Below are positions 9,474-19,101 of a DNA stretch of 64,000 nucleotides, piece by piece. The translations under genes were made by a program, and so were the position numbers. The DNA is taken from NCBI GenBank assembly GCA_977017575.1, contig CDRNVI010000019.1, positions 186,001-250,000 on the forward strand. The letters are read 5' to 3'. The notes beneath the pieces were generated by a model. The model had not been told where the DNA came from. It did no database searches and worked only from the letters and a program-made list of their open reading frames with translations. Numbering within the stretch: position 1 is the first letter of the stretch; the number at the start of each line of letters is the position of its first letter. This DNA comes from Paramoeba atlantica (Eukaryota > Discosea).

Positions 9474-10082
9474 TTACCTATCGGGATTCTCTATCTCTAT
9501 TAAGGATGGTTCTGTTTGTATTGTTAAACCTTCGGAATCGGCACAAAGTCCGCGCACGATACGATCGAGTCGTCTTTCTTGAGTATGTTTTTCAAAATCG
9601 ACGTTTTCTATCTCGAAAGCTTTGTTGGGTATTTCTATTTGTTTTTTCGATACACCGTTATCGAGATTTTGTTCCAATGTATATGCGAATTCGTATTCAT
9701 TGTCGGAAGATGAACTGTTTTGAGACCCGCCATTTGATGAACTATCTGACACATTGTCGTCCATTTCCAGAATGCCTAATATTAGATTCATTTCTACTGT
9801 AGCAGAGGATATCTCTTCCGGTATTTCTGTTTCAGTGTTTCTACGTTTTTCATGTGAATTCTTAACCTGCGGACTAAAACGAGAAAAATTCTTCTCCCCG
9901 TCTTCCGAACGAGTCCGTTTATTGCACTGGATGATGTCCGGATCTATGCAGGAACTTGTTTCGAATGACTTAGTTTCATCAAGCAGGACTTGAGCCTTTT
10001 CACGAAGAGATCGTAACCCCAACGCCCCGTCTGAGTAGTTTGAACTTCTAGAGGCGCGTGCGTCCCATTCCTTTGTTGACAT
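9474..10082 (-). CDS. Hypothetical Ser/Asp/Glu-rich protein
   Basis: 202 residues from an ATG at 10082. The sequence is hydrophilic and probably disordered, with a Ser/Asn run in the middle (SDSSSNGGSQNSSSSDNEYE) and basic KRTRSEDGEK and HEKRRNTE patches that could serve as nuclear signals. No domain is recognised. It is supported as a gene by its length, its strand and its place in the array, with the Tc1 element just downstream of its stop. Confidence 0.6.
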   Translation of the reverse strand: MSTKEWDARASRSSNYSDGALGLRSLREKAQVLLDETKSFETSSCIDPDIIQCNKRTRSEDGEKNFSRFSPQVKNSHEKRRNTETEIPEEISSATVEMNLILGILEMDDNVSDSSSNGGSQNSSSSDNEYEFAYTLEQNLDNGVSKKQIEIPNKAFEIENVDFEKHTQERRLDRIVRGLCADSEGLTIQTEPSLIEIENPDR

Positions 10083-10332
10083 GCTAAGGATAAAACAGTG
10101 ATTGTATCTGAAATATGGTATGTTAATAGAGAGCGCATCTATCTAAAATATAGTCTACAAGTATTTTCAACGCACCGTTTATCCAAGTACAGTTACTTTC
10201 CAAGCAAACCTTCTTTCAAGTACAGTTATTAAAACATTCCCCCTTCTGAGGATTTCACCCTACCAATCATGAATATCACGATATCAGTGAGTAGGAAAAA
10301 AGCGAAACGAAGCACACTCATGTTTTTGACTG

Positions 10333-10878
10333 TCAAGAGTGCTCTCTACGCTTTTTCACGTAATCAAGTACAAGAGAAATATCCCGCAATCCAAACAATC
10401 CGCCAATTATAGTGTTTTCGAACACGTACTGATTGTTGATCAATTCACCTTCTTTTTCATGTTCTGCAACACTCAGTTCTTCCTTCGTGACTCGAATGGC
10501 GTTAGCTATGGCTTTAGGCCCCACGAGAAGATTAAGGTGCCTAGAGATTTGAGAAAATTCAGTAGGAGATTCCAACTTTAGTGCCGTTCGATCGCAATGT
10601 CGAAACATGCTACGAAGGACCTCACCCAAAAAAGCGAAACGTTCAAAACTGGGTTCAGAATAACATTGGTTCCAAAAGGGTAGAGCTTCATGCATTTCAA
10701 CATCAGTTAAAACATTTCTGAGATATGGATGCAACATCTGGACTATATACTGTGCACGTCGATCAAGACCCACTTTAGAATTTGGTGTGGTTCTTAAAGT
10801 AGAACTAGGATGCAACAAGTCTTGTATGGACCCCAAATTATCAAGCAATTGCAAGAAGGTTCTCCCACGGTAGCTCAT
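10333..10878 (-). CDS. Hypothetical helical protein (181 aa)
   Basis: The ATG at 10878 (MSYRGRTFLQLLDNLGSIQD) is the first in the frame; the open frame upstream begins with TTG only. The product is mostly amphipathic helix, with MLHPYLRNVL and a hydrophobic stretch near the C-terminus (NTIIGGLFGLRDISLVLDYV), ending in a basic KKRREHS. The general feel is of a peripheral membrane protein of PEX11 type, but I see no diagnostic motif and do not assign it. Confidence 0.65.
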   Translation of the reverse strand: MSYRGRTFLQLLDNLGSIQDLLHPSSTLRTTPNSKVGLDRRAQYIVQMLHPYLRNVLTDVEMHEALPFWNQCYSEPSFERFAFLGEVLRSMFRHCDRTALKLESPTEFSQISRHLNLLVGPKAIANAIRVTKEELSVAEHEKEGELINNQYVFENTIIGGLFGLRDISLVLDYVKKRREHS

Positions 10879-11050
10879 CGCGAAGCTGTTGGTAATATGA
10901 AAAAGTGCATTGAGATCAGAAGTCTTCCATTTCAAATAAAATTACAACAAAAAAAATATATAATTTGAATGAGGAGGGTCATACTGATGAGATACATCGT
11001 AGGAGCATCGCATAAATACTACACTATTAAAAGCTAACTCATCATTTCAA

Positions 11051-11626
11051 TTAGATTTTCCTACTCGAAATGCCAATTTTCCATGAATGAGGAGTCAGTG
11101 GAAAAATGCCTCTCTGAATCCCTCTAGACTTAAGTTTGCGATCCGCAGTAACAATAAATAAAGGGTGCCTGTTCTCTTTTTTTAAATGCAGAGCACAAGA
11201 AAGTATCCTATCATCTCCTTCTTCTTTGCTCATACCAGTTGATGCAATAGCTCGTGATTCAAAACTAAAATCCAATAAAAACCAATCGAGCTCCGAGAGA
11301 TTTTGCATTGCACTTTTCCATAATATTGGCTCGGGGCGTAATGAAGCATAAGCCTCTATTAGAGTGGTAGTAGGGAAAAATAGCTTTGTTGTTCTATTAC
11401 TGGATGAAATAAAGCAACTCTTGATGTCGTAGCTAAGAGAGGAAGTATCTGCAACATAAATAGACCCGCTTGACAGAAACCCCGGTTCGTCAACGCGGCT
11501 AATACAGCTTTCCGGCATATTAAGCTCTAATTTTTCGAGCAGCTGTGCCCGACGAGTAAGTACAGATAGCTTCATGGAGCGGTTCCAGAATATTTGTAGT
11601 TCCGAAAGCAGCTTTTTCGAAAGCAT
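11051..11626 (-). CDS. PIN-domain nuclease-like protein
   Basis: 191 residues. After an N-terminal helix (residues 1-50) comes a PIN fold with its acids in order: Asp in IYVADTSSLSYD, Glu in TTTLIEAYASL, paired Asp in EEGDDRILSCAL, and Asp in LFIVTADRKLKSRG. These four positions make the metal site of PIN ribonucleases such as Swt1, Smg6 and Utp24. The final segment RGIFPLTPHSWKIG resembles the closing strand of the Swt1/SMG-type subgroup. A role in RNA quality control or rRNA processing is inference; substrate and location cannot be read from the sequence. Confidence 0.75.
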   Translation of the reverse strand: MLSKKLLSELQIFWNRSMKLSVLTRRAQLLEKLELNMPESCISRVDEPGFLSSGSIYVADTSSLSYDIKSCFISSSNRTTKLFFPTTTLIEAYASLRPEPILWKSAMQNLSELDWFLLDFSFESRAIASTGMSKEEGDDRILSCALHLKKENRHPLFIVTADRKLKSRGIQRGIFPLTPHSWKIGISSRKI

Positions 11627-12213
11627 GTACTAAAGCAGATGTAGTAAACCTTTAGAAAGAAAGGTCAACAAGTTGTTTCTAATAATCCGCTTCAAAGTTT
11701 TGTAAAGAATTATTGAACAAAGAGTTCTCCTACTAAAAGACATGTAAAACTGCAAAAGACATGTAAAGTTAAGGTAGAAAGCGTTGTTTGTAGAAGCGTT
11801 GATTCTTTAGTGGCAACAATACATGCATGGATAATTAAATAGTTATAGAATAACTCCACTATTTACCGCAATGTTAAAATATTAAAGCACATTACATAAT
11901 GTGTATACTGCGCTCAGAAAATATAAAAAAACATTCAATCTAACGACAATCATATCTTCGAAAAATAAGAATAGCGCTCTTCGCGAAATAGACACCTGTA
12001 GTTGTGGAAGAAAACATCAATTACAACAATAATATCTAAAGGAATAAATGTATACTTAATTTATCTTTTGGAAGTACGAAAAAACATTCTTCACAATTGC
12101 ATATTGAAGAATCACACAAGCATTTGCTTCAATAGCTTGTGCGATGACCGGTTGTTCAAAGCGCCTCGCTATTCTTACAAAAGAATTGTTCTTATTATTC
12201 TTACAAAAACATG
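11627..12213. other. Intergenic, AT-rich, no feature seen
   Basis: About 590 bp of AT-rich sequence between the ArgRS stop and the PIN gene. A short direct repeat of AAAGACATGTAAA lies near 11738-11770. No credible open frame. Confidence 0.55.
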
Positions 12214-14409
12214 CTACAGCCGTTCTAAAACCTGGATACCTAAAAGATCAAGTGTGGTCCTAAGAACCAATCCACACACTTTAGTGAGAAGCAGCGCATC
12301 TGGGTTACCCACTATTTGCACTTTACCGTAGAAATCAGTAAACTTACATACAAGAAAATAGGCGAAGTCAGTAAGACGGGAGGGCATTAATTCTTCCATG
12401 CCACGCTGCAAGTGCGCTTGAAAGCGGCACAAATGAAGAGCAAGGACTCGAGCCGTGGGATGAGAAAGCCTAAACCCAGTTTTTGGCATCTGAGTACCTT
12501 TTCCGGCTTTCCGCATCACGCCCTTTATCCGTACATAAGAGTACAATAAGTAAAGTGCTGTGTTCCCTTCTAATTCACACATTTTGTCAAAACTAAATGC
12601 ATAGTTGCTCTTTCTGTTCTGTTTGAGGTCACAATACTTAATGGCAGAGATTCCTAACACTTCAGAATTGTGTTTAATTTGATCTTCAGAAAAGCCATGA
12701 GGGTTCGTATCCTCTCTTCGCTTTGTAATGTCGTAGCATCGGCCCACGGCTTCATCCATGAGGTCGTTCAAGCGGACGGTATCACTGCTCCGTGTGCGGA
12801 AGCGCTTTCCATCGAGCCCTGTGACTAATCCAAAACCGAGATGTGCCACAATGCATGACTTTGTCCACCCCATTTGGTCAGCCGCGGAGTTGATCAAATC
12901 GAAGTGCCCTGATTGGCCAACGTCTGTTATAACAATTACGCGATCCGCTTTTAAGACTTGGGACCGGTACCATATTGCGGCCATATCTGTTGTATCGTAC
13001 GTGTAACCACCGTCACGCTTTGCTACAATAAGAGGATAGGAAAACTGTGGTGCGTGCAAGACGTCGTCCTTCAAAACACCCTTATTTACAAAAAGCTGCA
13101 GGAGCGCGTTGTTCGTATCCTTGCCAGTGCCAAGAAAAGGGTGGCAAAGTTTAGCGAGCTTCTCACCGTCCACCTGCCAATCAATCTTTTCAATAGTTTT
13201 TCGTTCCTTTCCACCAAGACATATGGTTCCATCGGTCTCTATAATTCCGTGTTCCCTCATTATAGAGTGTAAACCATCTTCTTGGGCAAAATTCGCAAAA
13301 GAATATACAAACGAACGAATCAATTCGCTCTTTGTGGCTTCATCAATCGGAACCTTGGTCGTCGGCATTATGACCTTGGCACCATCTGACAGCTCTGTGA
13401 CCATCCCCGCATCTTGACACATTTGAAGTACTTGAGGAATCTTATCTCGGTAGAAGCTCTCTCCAAATTCCTTGAGTTCAATATTAAGACGATGATAAAC
13501 TTTTTCAAACTCCACGCGACTTGCGTCGCATAGAATATGCCAGGCAGCCACCGCTTCATTGTCACCTCGTTGTAAGGAAACGACCTCTGCATAAGCACGG
13601 GATCGAAACTCAGTGTCTGCGTCAAATTCCACTTTGGATTGCTTATAAAACGCTCCAAGATCTTGTATGGGTGGGGGATTTGTCAAACAATCAGGGTATT
13701 GCCTCTTGAGATATGCAATCAACATACCAAATTGCGTACCCCAATCACCAACATGATTGACCCGGTGAACATTGTGTCCACAAAACTCATACATGCGGCA
13801 TATGCAATCCCCAATGATGGTGGACCGAAGGTGTCCGACATGCATATCTTTCGCAATGTTGGGGCTACTGAAATCAACGACAACCGTTTCTTGCTTTGAC
13901 GTGGAGGTCTCAAGACCTTTCCGATTCAGTCGCATCATCGCATTGCAAAGATACTCAAGTGAAATATTGAAGTAAATAAAACCTCTTTCGTCAGTTGTCA
14001 CCCCTTCAAGAAACTCATTGTCCGGCAAGTGACCCACAATAGATTTCGCTACGGACTTTGCGGGCATTCCTAGTCGTTTCGCCAAAGTCATTGCATTGTT
14101 ACATTGGTAATCGCTAACCTTACTAGGAGCGAGCAGCACTTTTGGTAAATCTTCTCTCAAACTTGGAAAGGCGTTCGCAAAGGCTGATTCAAGAGTAGAG
14201 CATATCTTTTCTTCAACATGCTGATACCCATCCCGAGTCTTGCACTGCGCTGATTTCCTACCACAGCATGCTTGGAAGAAAGTAGCCAGAGTGTGCGTCA
14301 GACTCTGGAAGACTTTGCCGGACATTGATAGTTTAAGGAAAAATATAGGGGGGATCTTACGAACTATGAAAAACAACCGATAAGACAATTCAGCCAACGA
14401 TTGCGTCAT
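12214..14409 (-). CDS. RARS: Arginyl-tRNA synthetase
   Basis: 731 residues, a class Ia synthetase that charges tRNA-Arg. The HIGH signature is HVGHLRST at about residue 193 in SPNIAKDMHVGHLRSTIIGD; the KMSKS loop is the degenerate LDGKRFRTRSSD seen in many ArgRS enzymes. An N-terminal additional domain (residues ~60-150, VSDYQCNNAMTLAKRL) and a C-terminal anticodon-binding helical domain ending in LGIQVLERL are both present. The first ATG gives a hydrophobic, basic leader (MTQSLAELSYRLFFIVRK) that could target mitochondria; a second ATG at residue 29 (MSGKVFQSL) would give the cytosolic form. One gene may therefore serve both compartments, as in trypanosomatids, but that is inference. Confidence 0.93.
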   Translation of the reverse strand: MTQSLAELSYRLFFIVRKIPPIFFLKLSMSGKVFQSLTHTLATFFQACCGRKSAQCKTRDGYQHVEEKICSTLESAFANAFPSLREDLPKVLLAPSKVSDYQCNNAMTLAKRLGMPAKSVAKSIVGHLPDNEFLEGVTTDERGFIYFNISLEYLCNAMMRLNRKGLETSTSKQETVVVDFSSPNIAKDMHVGHLRSTIIGDCICRMYEFCGHNVHRVNHVGDWGTQFGMLIAYLKRQYPDCLTNPPPIQDLGAFYKQSKVEFDADTEFRSRAYAEVVSLQRGDNEAVAAWHILCDASRVEFEKVYHRLNIELKEFGESFYRDKIPQVLQMCQDAGMVTELSDGAKVIMPTTKVPIDEATKSELIRSFVYSFANFAQEDGLHSIMREHGIIETDGTICLGGKERKTIEKIDWQVDGEKLAKLCHPFLGTGKDTNNALLQLFVNKGVLKDDVLHAPQFSYPLIVAKRDGGYTYDTTDMAAIWYRSQVLKADRVIVITDVGQSGHFDLINSAADQMGWTKSCIVAHLGFGLVTGLDGKRFRTRSSDTVRLNDLMDEAVGRCYDITKRREDTNPHGFSEDQIKHNSEVLGISAIKYCDLKQNRKSNYAFSFDKMCELEGNTALYLLYSYVRIKGVMRKAGKGTQMPKTGFRLSHPTARVLALHLCRFQAHLQRGMEELMPSRLTDFAYFLVCKFTDFYGKVQIVGNPDALLLTKVCGLVLRTTLDLLGIQVLERL

Positions 14410-14546
14410 ATTTTCATGCCCAACTATTCAACAAATACAAAGTTGTATGATATTCACCAAAAAATGTTTAATACCCGGATACGAGCTCCGTTACGACTTA
14501 GCCTATTCGTTAGTAAAAATATTGCATGTTAGTAATGCTTGTATGT

Positions 14547-14840
14547 CTACCAATGGTCCCTGTAGCCAAGTCTATAATTCCATCTATTAGTTTTACGGTA
14601 TTTTGCACGCACAGCCTGTATCTTCCGACTGGCATCCATAAAGTCACGCGGTGCCTTCATCTTCTCGCGCTGAAATCTCCACTTACGTTTAAAATAATAC
14701 CAATGAGCAAAACTTCGGCGTGAACAGGGGAACAAGGAGGACGCAGCCTTCCCATAATGGATCGAATGGACGAGCGAAGGCACCAAGCTACTGGAGTTGA
14801 AGCTTGCCTTCGAAAAATGACGCAGATAACATTTTAACAT
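14547..14840 (-). CDS. Small basic mitochondrial-type protein
   Basis: The first ATG in frame is at 14840 (97 residues). The leader (MLKCYLRHFSKASFNSSS) is a convincing mitochondrial presequence. The mature part is very basic and aromatic (SFAHWYYFKRKWRFQREKMK, then RAKYRKTNRWNYRLGYRDHW). This composition is typical of small lineage-specific mitoribosomal proteins. No named family is recognised. It lies between ArgRS and NHP2 on the same strand. Confidence 0.6.
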   Translation of the reverse strand: MLKCYLRHFSKASFNSSSLVPSLVHSIHYGKAASSLFPCSRRSFAHWYYFKRKWRFQREKMKAPRDFMDASRKIQAVRAKYRKTNRWNYRLGYRDHW

Positions 14841-15128
14841 TATAATTATTGGGTCATAACAGGAGCTTTTTGTATGATAACCAATGTTATTGAAGAATAT
14901 TAGATACAATCTATTTCACGCACGCTATGTGTATTATGATGCTTATACTAGATGGAGGTTTATGAGTATCCACAAAGTCTATTCAAATTTTCATTAAAAC
15001 GCTGTCAATGCTTTCTATCATACATACATGCATGTCACGCAATATCATACATCGAACCACCAGAGGTCTTTTGCGAACACCTCTACAAACCATGCCGTCT
15101 TCTTCTCCACAGAAAGTATTTACATAGT

Positions 15129-15614
15129 TTATGAAGTCTGCGTCCCTTGTAACGCCATCTTATCAATAATTTTTACACATTTTTCCAGACTGTGGGCGTA
15201 CGCCTCTCGACACTGCAGTAAGACTACACTGGTAGGTCGACGCGAACCAGCAGCAAACCCCAGATCCCTTCGGCTGGGAACCCAAACGTAAGACAGTCCG
15301 GCTTGTTCCGCAAGCACGGGAATATGCGACACTACGTCGTACGGGGAGGTATCTGCGCCGAGTAGCACGATCGATCCAGGAGGGATGGATGCGGCTCCAG
15401 GCTTCTTGTTTGTTGCAGTAGTCAGTCGAATTAGTTTTGTTACCTCTTTGATACCTTTGGGCACACCCCGCTTTTTGTTACGCTGGCGCGCTTCCTCCTG
15501 CACAGCCTCATGACATTTATGGACAAGGGAGTACAACTTTGCAGTGAGCTTCGGGTGAGTGTCGGAAAAAGGATAGGAAATCGGGCAACGATACTGTTCT
15601 AACGTTTCTGTCAT
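15129..15614 (-). CDS. NHP2: NHP2-like L7Ae family H/ACA snoRNP protein
   Basis: 161 residues. An N-terminal region with a conserved NHP2-type pattern (YRCPISYPFSD, KLTAKLYSLVHK, RGVPKGIKEVTKLIR) leads into the L7Ae kink-turn-binding core: IVLLGADTSPYDVVSHIPVLAE and YVWVPSRRDLGFAAGSRRPT. NHP2 holds H/ACA guide RNAs with Cbf5, Nop10 and Gar1 for rRNA pseudouridylation. About 15 extra residues (TTATNKKPGAASIPPG) sit between the first helix and the first strand. SNU13 and L30 relatives are less likely given the RGVPKGIKEV motif. Confidence 0.88.
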   Translation of the reverse strand: MTETLEQYRCPISYPFSDTHPKLTAKLYSLVHKCHEAVQEEARQRNKKRGVPKGIKEVTKLIRLTTATNKKPGAASIPPGSIVLLGADTSPYDVVSHIPVLAEQAGLSYVWVPSRRDLGFAAGSRRPTSVVLLQCREAYAHSLEKCVKIIDKMALQGTQTS

Positions 15615-15775
15615 GTATATTTAGAGCGAATGAAAGAAAAGGACGATTTGGGAATCTTGTTTTATAGAAAATGTTTCAGTAACACGGAAACTATTGTATA
15701 GCCGAAAACACAGTAATACAAATATAGTATGTGTATTTCATGCAGACATTCTCATCGGAGTTATCCTGTCCTTCC

Positions 15776-17365
15776 TTACTCACCCGAAGACGACCAAAGT
15801 GGGGGCAAAATTTCTATTCGGTGTTCCAACCATGATAACGCCACCTCACGGTACGACAGCTCATGAAACGACGGGTGCGGAATACGAGCCCCGTGAGGAG
15901 CCGTTCTAAATTTTGTTCCGTCGGGCTTGTCCCTTGTACTGGATGGCGCAGCTGAATTCTCATCCTCATGCGACACACACGATGACGAAAAAACTTGTCC
16001 AGAGGGCTCCTCGACTGTATCGGGACGAAACACAACGGGAACAAACCCACGAGATTTGGGGACTCCCTCATACGTCTTGGAAGTATTCCCATAGGGATTC
16101 CCAGGTAAATCCAGACCTTCTTTGGGCGGCCTCTCAGGAATTCGCCTCGAATTCTGCAAGGAGGGAAGACAGCGGGCAATGTACGGCTGCGGGCCTACCA
16201 AAGAGGCCAATGGTATCTCCCCCCGCAGCTTTTGTCGCAGTGCCACAATCCGTTCCGTGGTGGGACCTAGATAAGACAGCAGCACTAGAGCCACGAGAAG
16301 ATTGCGACAGTGAGTGGCGAGGGAGGCGAGATGTTGGTGGTCCTCTGTGGGGGGAGCGGGCATGACAGAACTGCTCACATTCACTTGACACCCCCAGAGG
16401 AAAATCTCCAGCTCCCCCACCATGGCCTCCACGACGTCGCTTTTTCCTTTGCTCATCACTTTATGGGCGTCCGCGACCAGTAGGTCCAGTCGCGCAAAGT
16501 CGTACGTGAACTCGAGATGGGGATTTCCGTAGAGAACCCCAATCAAGGGCCCGAGCGAGTTAAACGCGGAGATGCCTTCTGTTTGTGTATCGAACGCATT
16601 CGAGACCATATCCCACAACACCGTTGGAATCACCAGATCCCCCACCCACTCCGCCTGGTCAAACTCAAACGACCTTCCGGTGCTGTAATCCACACTGTGA
16701 CGCAACACCCCCTGGTCCTTCAACAGCCCCGCGATCTTTCGGAACCGCCCACACAGCTCCTGCAAATTCACCGCCACCCCCGCCGGCAGCGTCCCCCCGG
16801 GCCCCCGCACCAGCACCGCGTACACCCACTCCTCCAGCAGCGAGTACGCCGAGCGCCCCCCGTGGTACTCCATCACCAGACAGAACAGGTTCTCGCTGAG
16901 GCGGTGCTTCCCCCACACCGCGTGGAGCGCAAAGTCCTCGACGTGGCGCAGCGGCTCCCCGCACAGGCGGCACTGGGCGCCGTCGAAGAGGGCCTCCGCG
17001 GTGAGCCGCGGGCGGTGCTTGAAGTAGAGCGCGCTGATGGAGCAGGGCGCGGGTCGGGCCCTGCCGGCCTCCTCGCGGAGCAGCGTGAAGCTCTCGCGGG
17101 AGGCCTCCGCGGTGTGGGAGAGGCCGGAGAGGAGGGAGGCGGTGGCGCGGGGGGGAGCGGACCGGGCGTGGGCGAGGGAGGCGGCGAGGGCGTGGGGGGA
17201 GGCGGTGGGGGGAAAGGAGGGGGGGCCGGTGCCGAAGGGGGCGAGGGTTTGTCGGAAAAGGGTGGTGGAGGAAGGCCGCGTGGGGGGTGGGGGGTGGAGG
17301 AGACGGGAGATGTAAAAAGGTCGAGCGCATGTCGACGAATAGGGGCCATGGGATAGGTGTTTCAT
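15776..17365 (-). CDS. Zinc-finger protein, probably mitochondrial
   Basis: 529 residues from the ATG at 17365. Residues 1-80 are rich in Pro, Ser, Thr, Ala and Arg and poor in acids, like a long mitochondrial leader. At about residues 131-153 lies a C2H2-like finger: CRLCGEPLRH, then HAVWGKH, with two Cys and two His in the usual spacing. The rest is largely helical with no known domain, and the tail is disordered. The 5' half (about 16400-17340) is very GC-rich. I do not recognise the family; a mitoribosome or mitochondrial RNA-processing role is suggested only by leader and context. Confidence 0.75.
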   Translation of the reverse strand: MKHLSHGPYSSTCARPFYISRLLHPPPPTRPSSTTLFRQTLAPFGTGPPSFPPTASPHALAASLAHARSAPPRATASLLSGLSHTAEASRESFTLLREEAGRARPAPCSISALYFKHRPRLTAEALFDGAQCRLCGEPLRHVEDFALHAVWGKHRLSENLFCLVMEYHGGRSAYSLLEEWVYAVLVRGPGGTLPAGVAVNLQELCGRFRKIAGLLKDQGVLRHSVDYSTGRSFEFDQAEWVGDLVIPTVLWDMVSNAFDTQTEGISAFNSLGPLIGVLYGNPHLEFTYDFARLDLLVADAHKVMSKGKSDVVEAMVGELEIFLWGCQVNVSSSVMPAPPTEDHQHLASLATHCRNLLVALVLLSYLGPTTERIVALRQKLRGEIPLASLVGPQPYIARCLPSLQNSRRIPERPPKEGLDLPGNPYGNTSKTYEGVPKSRGFVPVVFRPDTVEEPSGQVFSSSCVSHEDENSAAPSSTRDKPDGTKFRTAPHGARIPHPSFHELSYREVALSWLEHRIEILPPLWSSSGE

Positions 17366-17817
17366 TTTGTATGGTAAAGTTAAGCCATGGGAGGGTTGTG
17401 GAATTCATCAAGAGGAGTGTTCGATGCTTTGCCCATCATGACACGATGACCTTAGAGGTCGAATATCCGGTTTAGCATATGATTTTCAAGGAGTTGTTCG
17501 GAAAAATGCTCCCATCATGTGCGCCTGAACGAAGCAGGTAGATATCCTAGATGAAAGTCCTAATTGTTGTACAATGAATGGTGTGCGAGTTCTAAAGTAG
17601 TTCTAAAGTCTTTAGCGCTACCTCTTTAAAAAAGAGGTATAATAAAAACTAAAATAATAGGTACCTCTTTTAAAGAGGTATTATCCCCCTCATCACTTAC
17701 AGCAGTACTGTTATGTTACAATAGCATACATGTGAGTACATGTGTTAAACAATCCGCTTAATTGACAACTTAGTAAATCTGCAGCAGCGTAGAGCATCAG
17801 TAAGAGTAGCAAACAAT
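17366..17817. other. Intergenic with two short hairpins
   Basis: The spacer lies between the zinc-finger gene start and the FtsJ-like gene stop. Apart from the hairpin pair at 17619-17680, listed separately, I see no open frame. Confidence 0.6.
17619..17680. repeat. Pair of short palindromes (62 bp)
   Basis: TACCTCTTTAAAAAAGAGGTA (17619-17639) and TACCTCTTTTAAAGAGGTA (17662-17680) are each near-perfect palindromes and are also repeats of each other, separated by 22 bp of A/T. Each could fold into an RNA hairpin, or the two could pair. It may be a tiny palindromic repeat element or an RNA-processing signal between two cistrons. Confidence 0.7.
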
Positions 17818-19101
17818 TCAATTTTTCTTTTCCATTGGCGTAGACAATAACGAGTAATAGTCTTCGGTTAAATCCAAAACCCTTTGCTTGGTTCTATGTT
17901 TCAACGCAGAATGATGTGCTTCCCCTAAGGTTCCAGAATTCAGACTCGATATCACGTTTATGGAAGTCGCATGAGAGGCTGGTAAAAGTCGCTCATCATG
18001 GAACCATGCGGTGTGAGTTCGTTTTTTCGTTGTATCGTAGTGCACACGATGTGAGGGATGTTGTCTCGTACGCTTTCGGTCGACGGCTTCGGCAGCAGCG
18101 TCGTTCGGATACTGACATACCAAGGCGGCTCCGTTCCCAAACCCAGGCAAGGCTATTTCCTTATCTGTCACTTTTAACCGTTGTGAAGAGAATCGATTAT
18201 CATCATACAAATTCGTGTTTATGGTTCCTTTCAACTGTAGCCAAATGGCGCTTCCATTTTTTTGATTTTTAGCGCCTTCAACAAAATAATATACATGACG
18301 GAAACGGCTCTGGCATTGTAACCAAAATTCTCGTGCTTCTGGACTGTCCCACAAAGAGCAGCATACAACTGTGGAAGGCATCCAGTATTTCCTACTCACA
18401 TTGAAACAGCTGCGCGTTGCGCGAACCGCTTCAAAACTTGCATGTGATGGAAACGAGTTGTGGAAGAACATTTCGCGCATATCGCATATCACGTTGCTAA
18501 TACCTCTATTCGGATGACACACATTGCCATGTAAATAAGCTGTTTCAACATCTGAACTGCGAGTCGGTTGGTAAGGGAGAATGGGAATTCCAGCCTCTTG
18601 CAGGAGTGAAGCAAATTTGATATCGGACTTCTCTTCCGTAACATCCATTTGCAGGAATTCGCATAGTGAGGGAAGATCCGCGGAACTCATAGATTTGCGA
18701 TCAACACAGATTATGACAGGGAGAACCTCAGTAGCGTGATTCCAACTATCTTTATCATGCTTGTTGCGCATCGAGCTTCTTGATTGGTACTTTGTGGATT
18801 GAATTTGAGACACTATGCGCTGCGTCAACACTCCAGGACGCGCACCAAATTCTACTATTGCATGAACGGGCTTCCTGGGCATGTCCGGTTCAGGCGAATC
18901 CATGAGACTTGATGCTCCTTTCAGTCCGGTTTGCGTGGGATAGCGACGTTGCTGACGCCTTGTTTCTTTGGTGTGCGACCTTTTGGAGAATAGGTATGGA
19001 AATAGGATTTCGTGCGGCGAAAGTATTGAGTACTTGGAAACTAATTCCTCTATATTAAAAAATGGGACTTCGCTCATTCGGATAGGAGGTCGTATTCGCA
19101 T
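17818..19101 (-). CDS. FtsJ/RrmJ-like methyltransferase-fold protein
   Basis: 427 residues. A Rossmann methyltransferase pattern begins at about residue 82: VHAIVEFGARPGVLTQRIV at the SAM-binding motif, IICVDRKSM, then FLQMDVTEE, ISNVICDMREMF at the catalytic Asp position, and RHVYYFVEGAKNQKNGSAIW near the last strands. This order matches FtsJ-type rRNA 2'-O-methyltransferases such as mitochondrial MRM2. The motif I glycines are altered (GARPGV instead of GAAPGG), so SAM binding may be weak. A basic linker KKRTHTAW follows. Mitochondrial rRNA is the likely target or scaffold, by inference. Confidence 0.65.
   Translation of the reverse strand: MRIRPPIRMSEVPFFNIEELVSKYSILSPHEILFPYLFSKRSHTKETRRQQRRYPTQTGLKGASSLMDSPEPDMPRKPVHAIVEFGARPGVLTQRIVSQIQSTKYQSRSSMRNKHDKDSWNHATEVLPVIICVDRKSMSSADLPSLCEFLQMDVTEEKSDIKFASLLQEAGIPILPYQPTRSSDVETAYLHGNVCHPNRGISNVICDMREMFFHNSFPSHASFEAVRATRSCFNVSRKYWMPSTVVCCSLWDSPEAREFWLQCQSRFRHVYYFVEGAKNQKNGSAIWLQLKGTINTNLYDDNRFSSQRLKVTDKEIALPGFGNGAALVCQYPNDAAAEAVDRKRTRQHPSHRVHYDTTKKRTHTAWFHDERLLPASHATSINVISSLNSGTLGEAHHSALKHRTKQRVLDLTEDYYSLLSTPMEKKN

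Noticed and set aside
16517-17411. Long Gly/Arg/Pro-rich frames opposite and beside the zinc-finger gene
   Set aside because: Same cause: shadows of GC-rich codons. Composition is monotonous with no domain.
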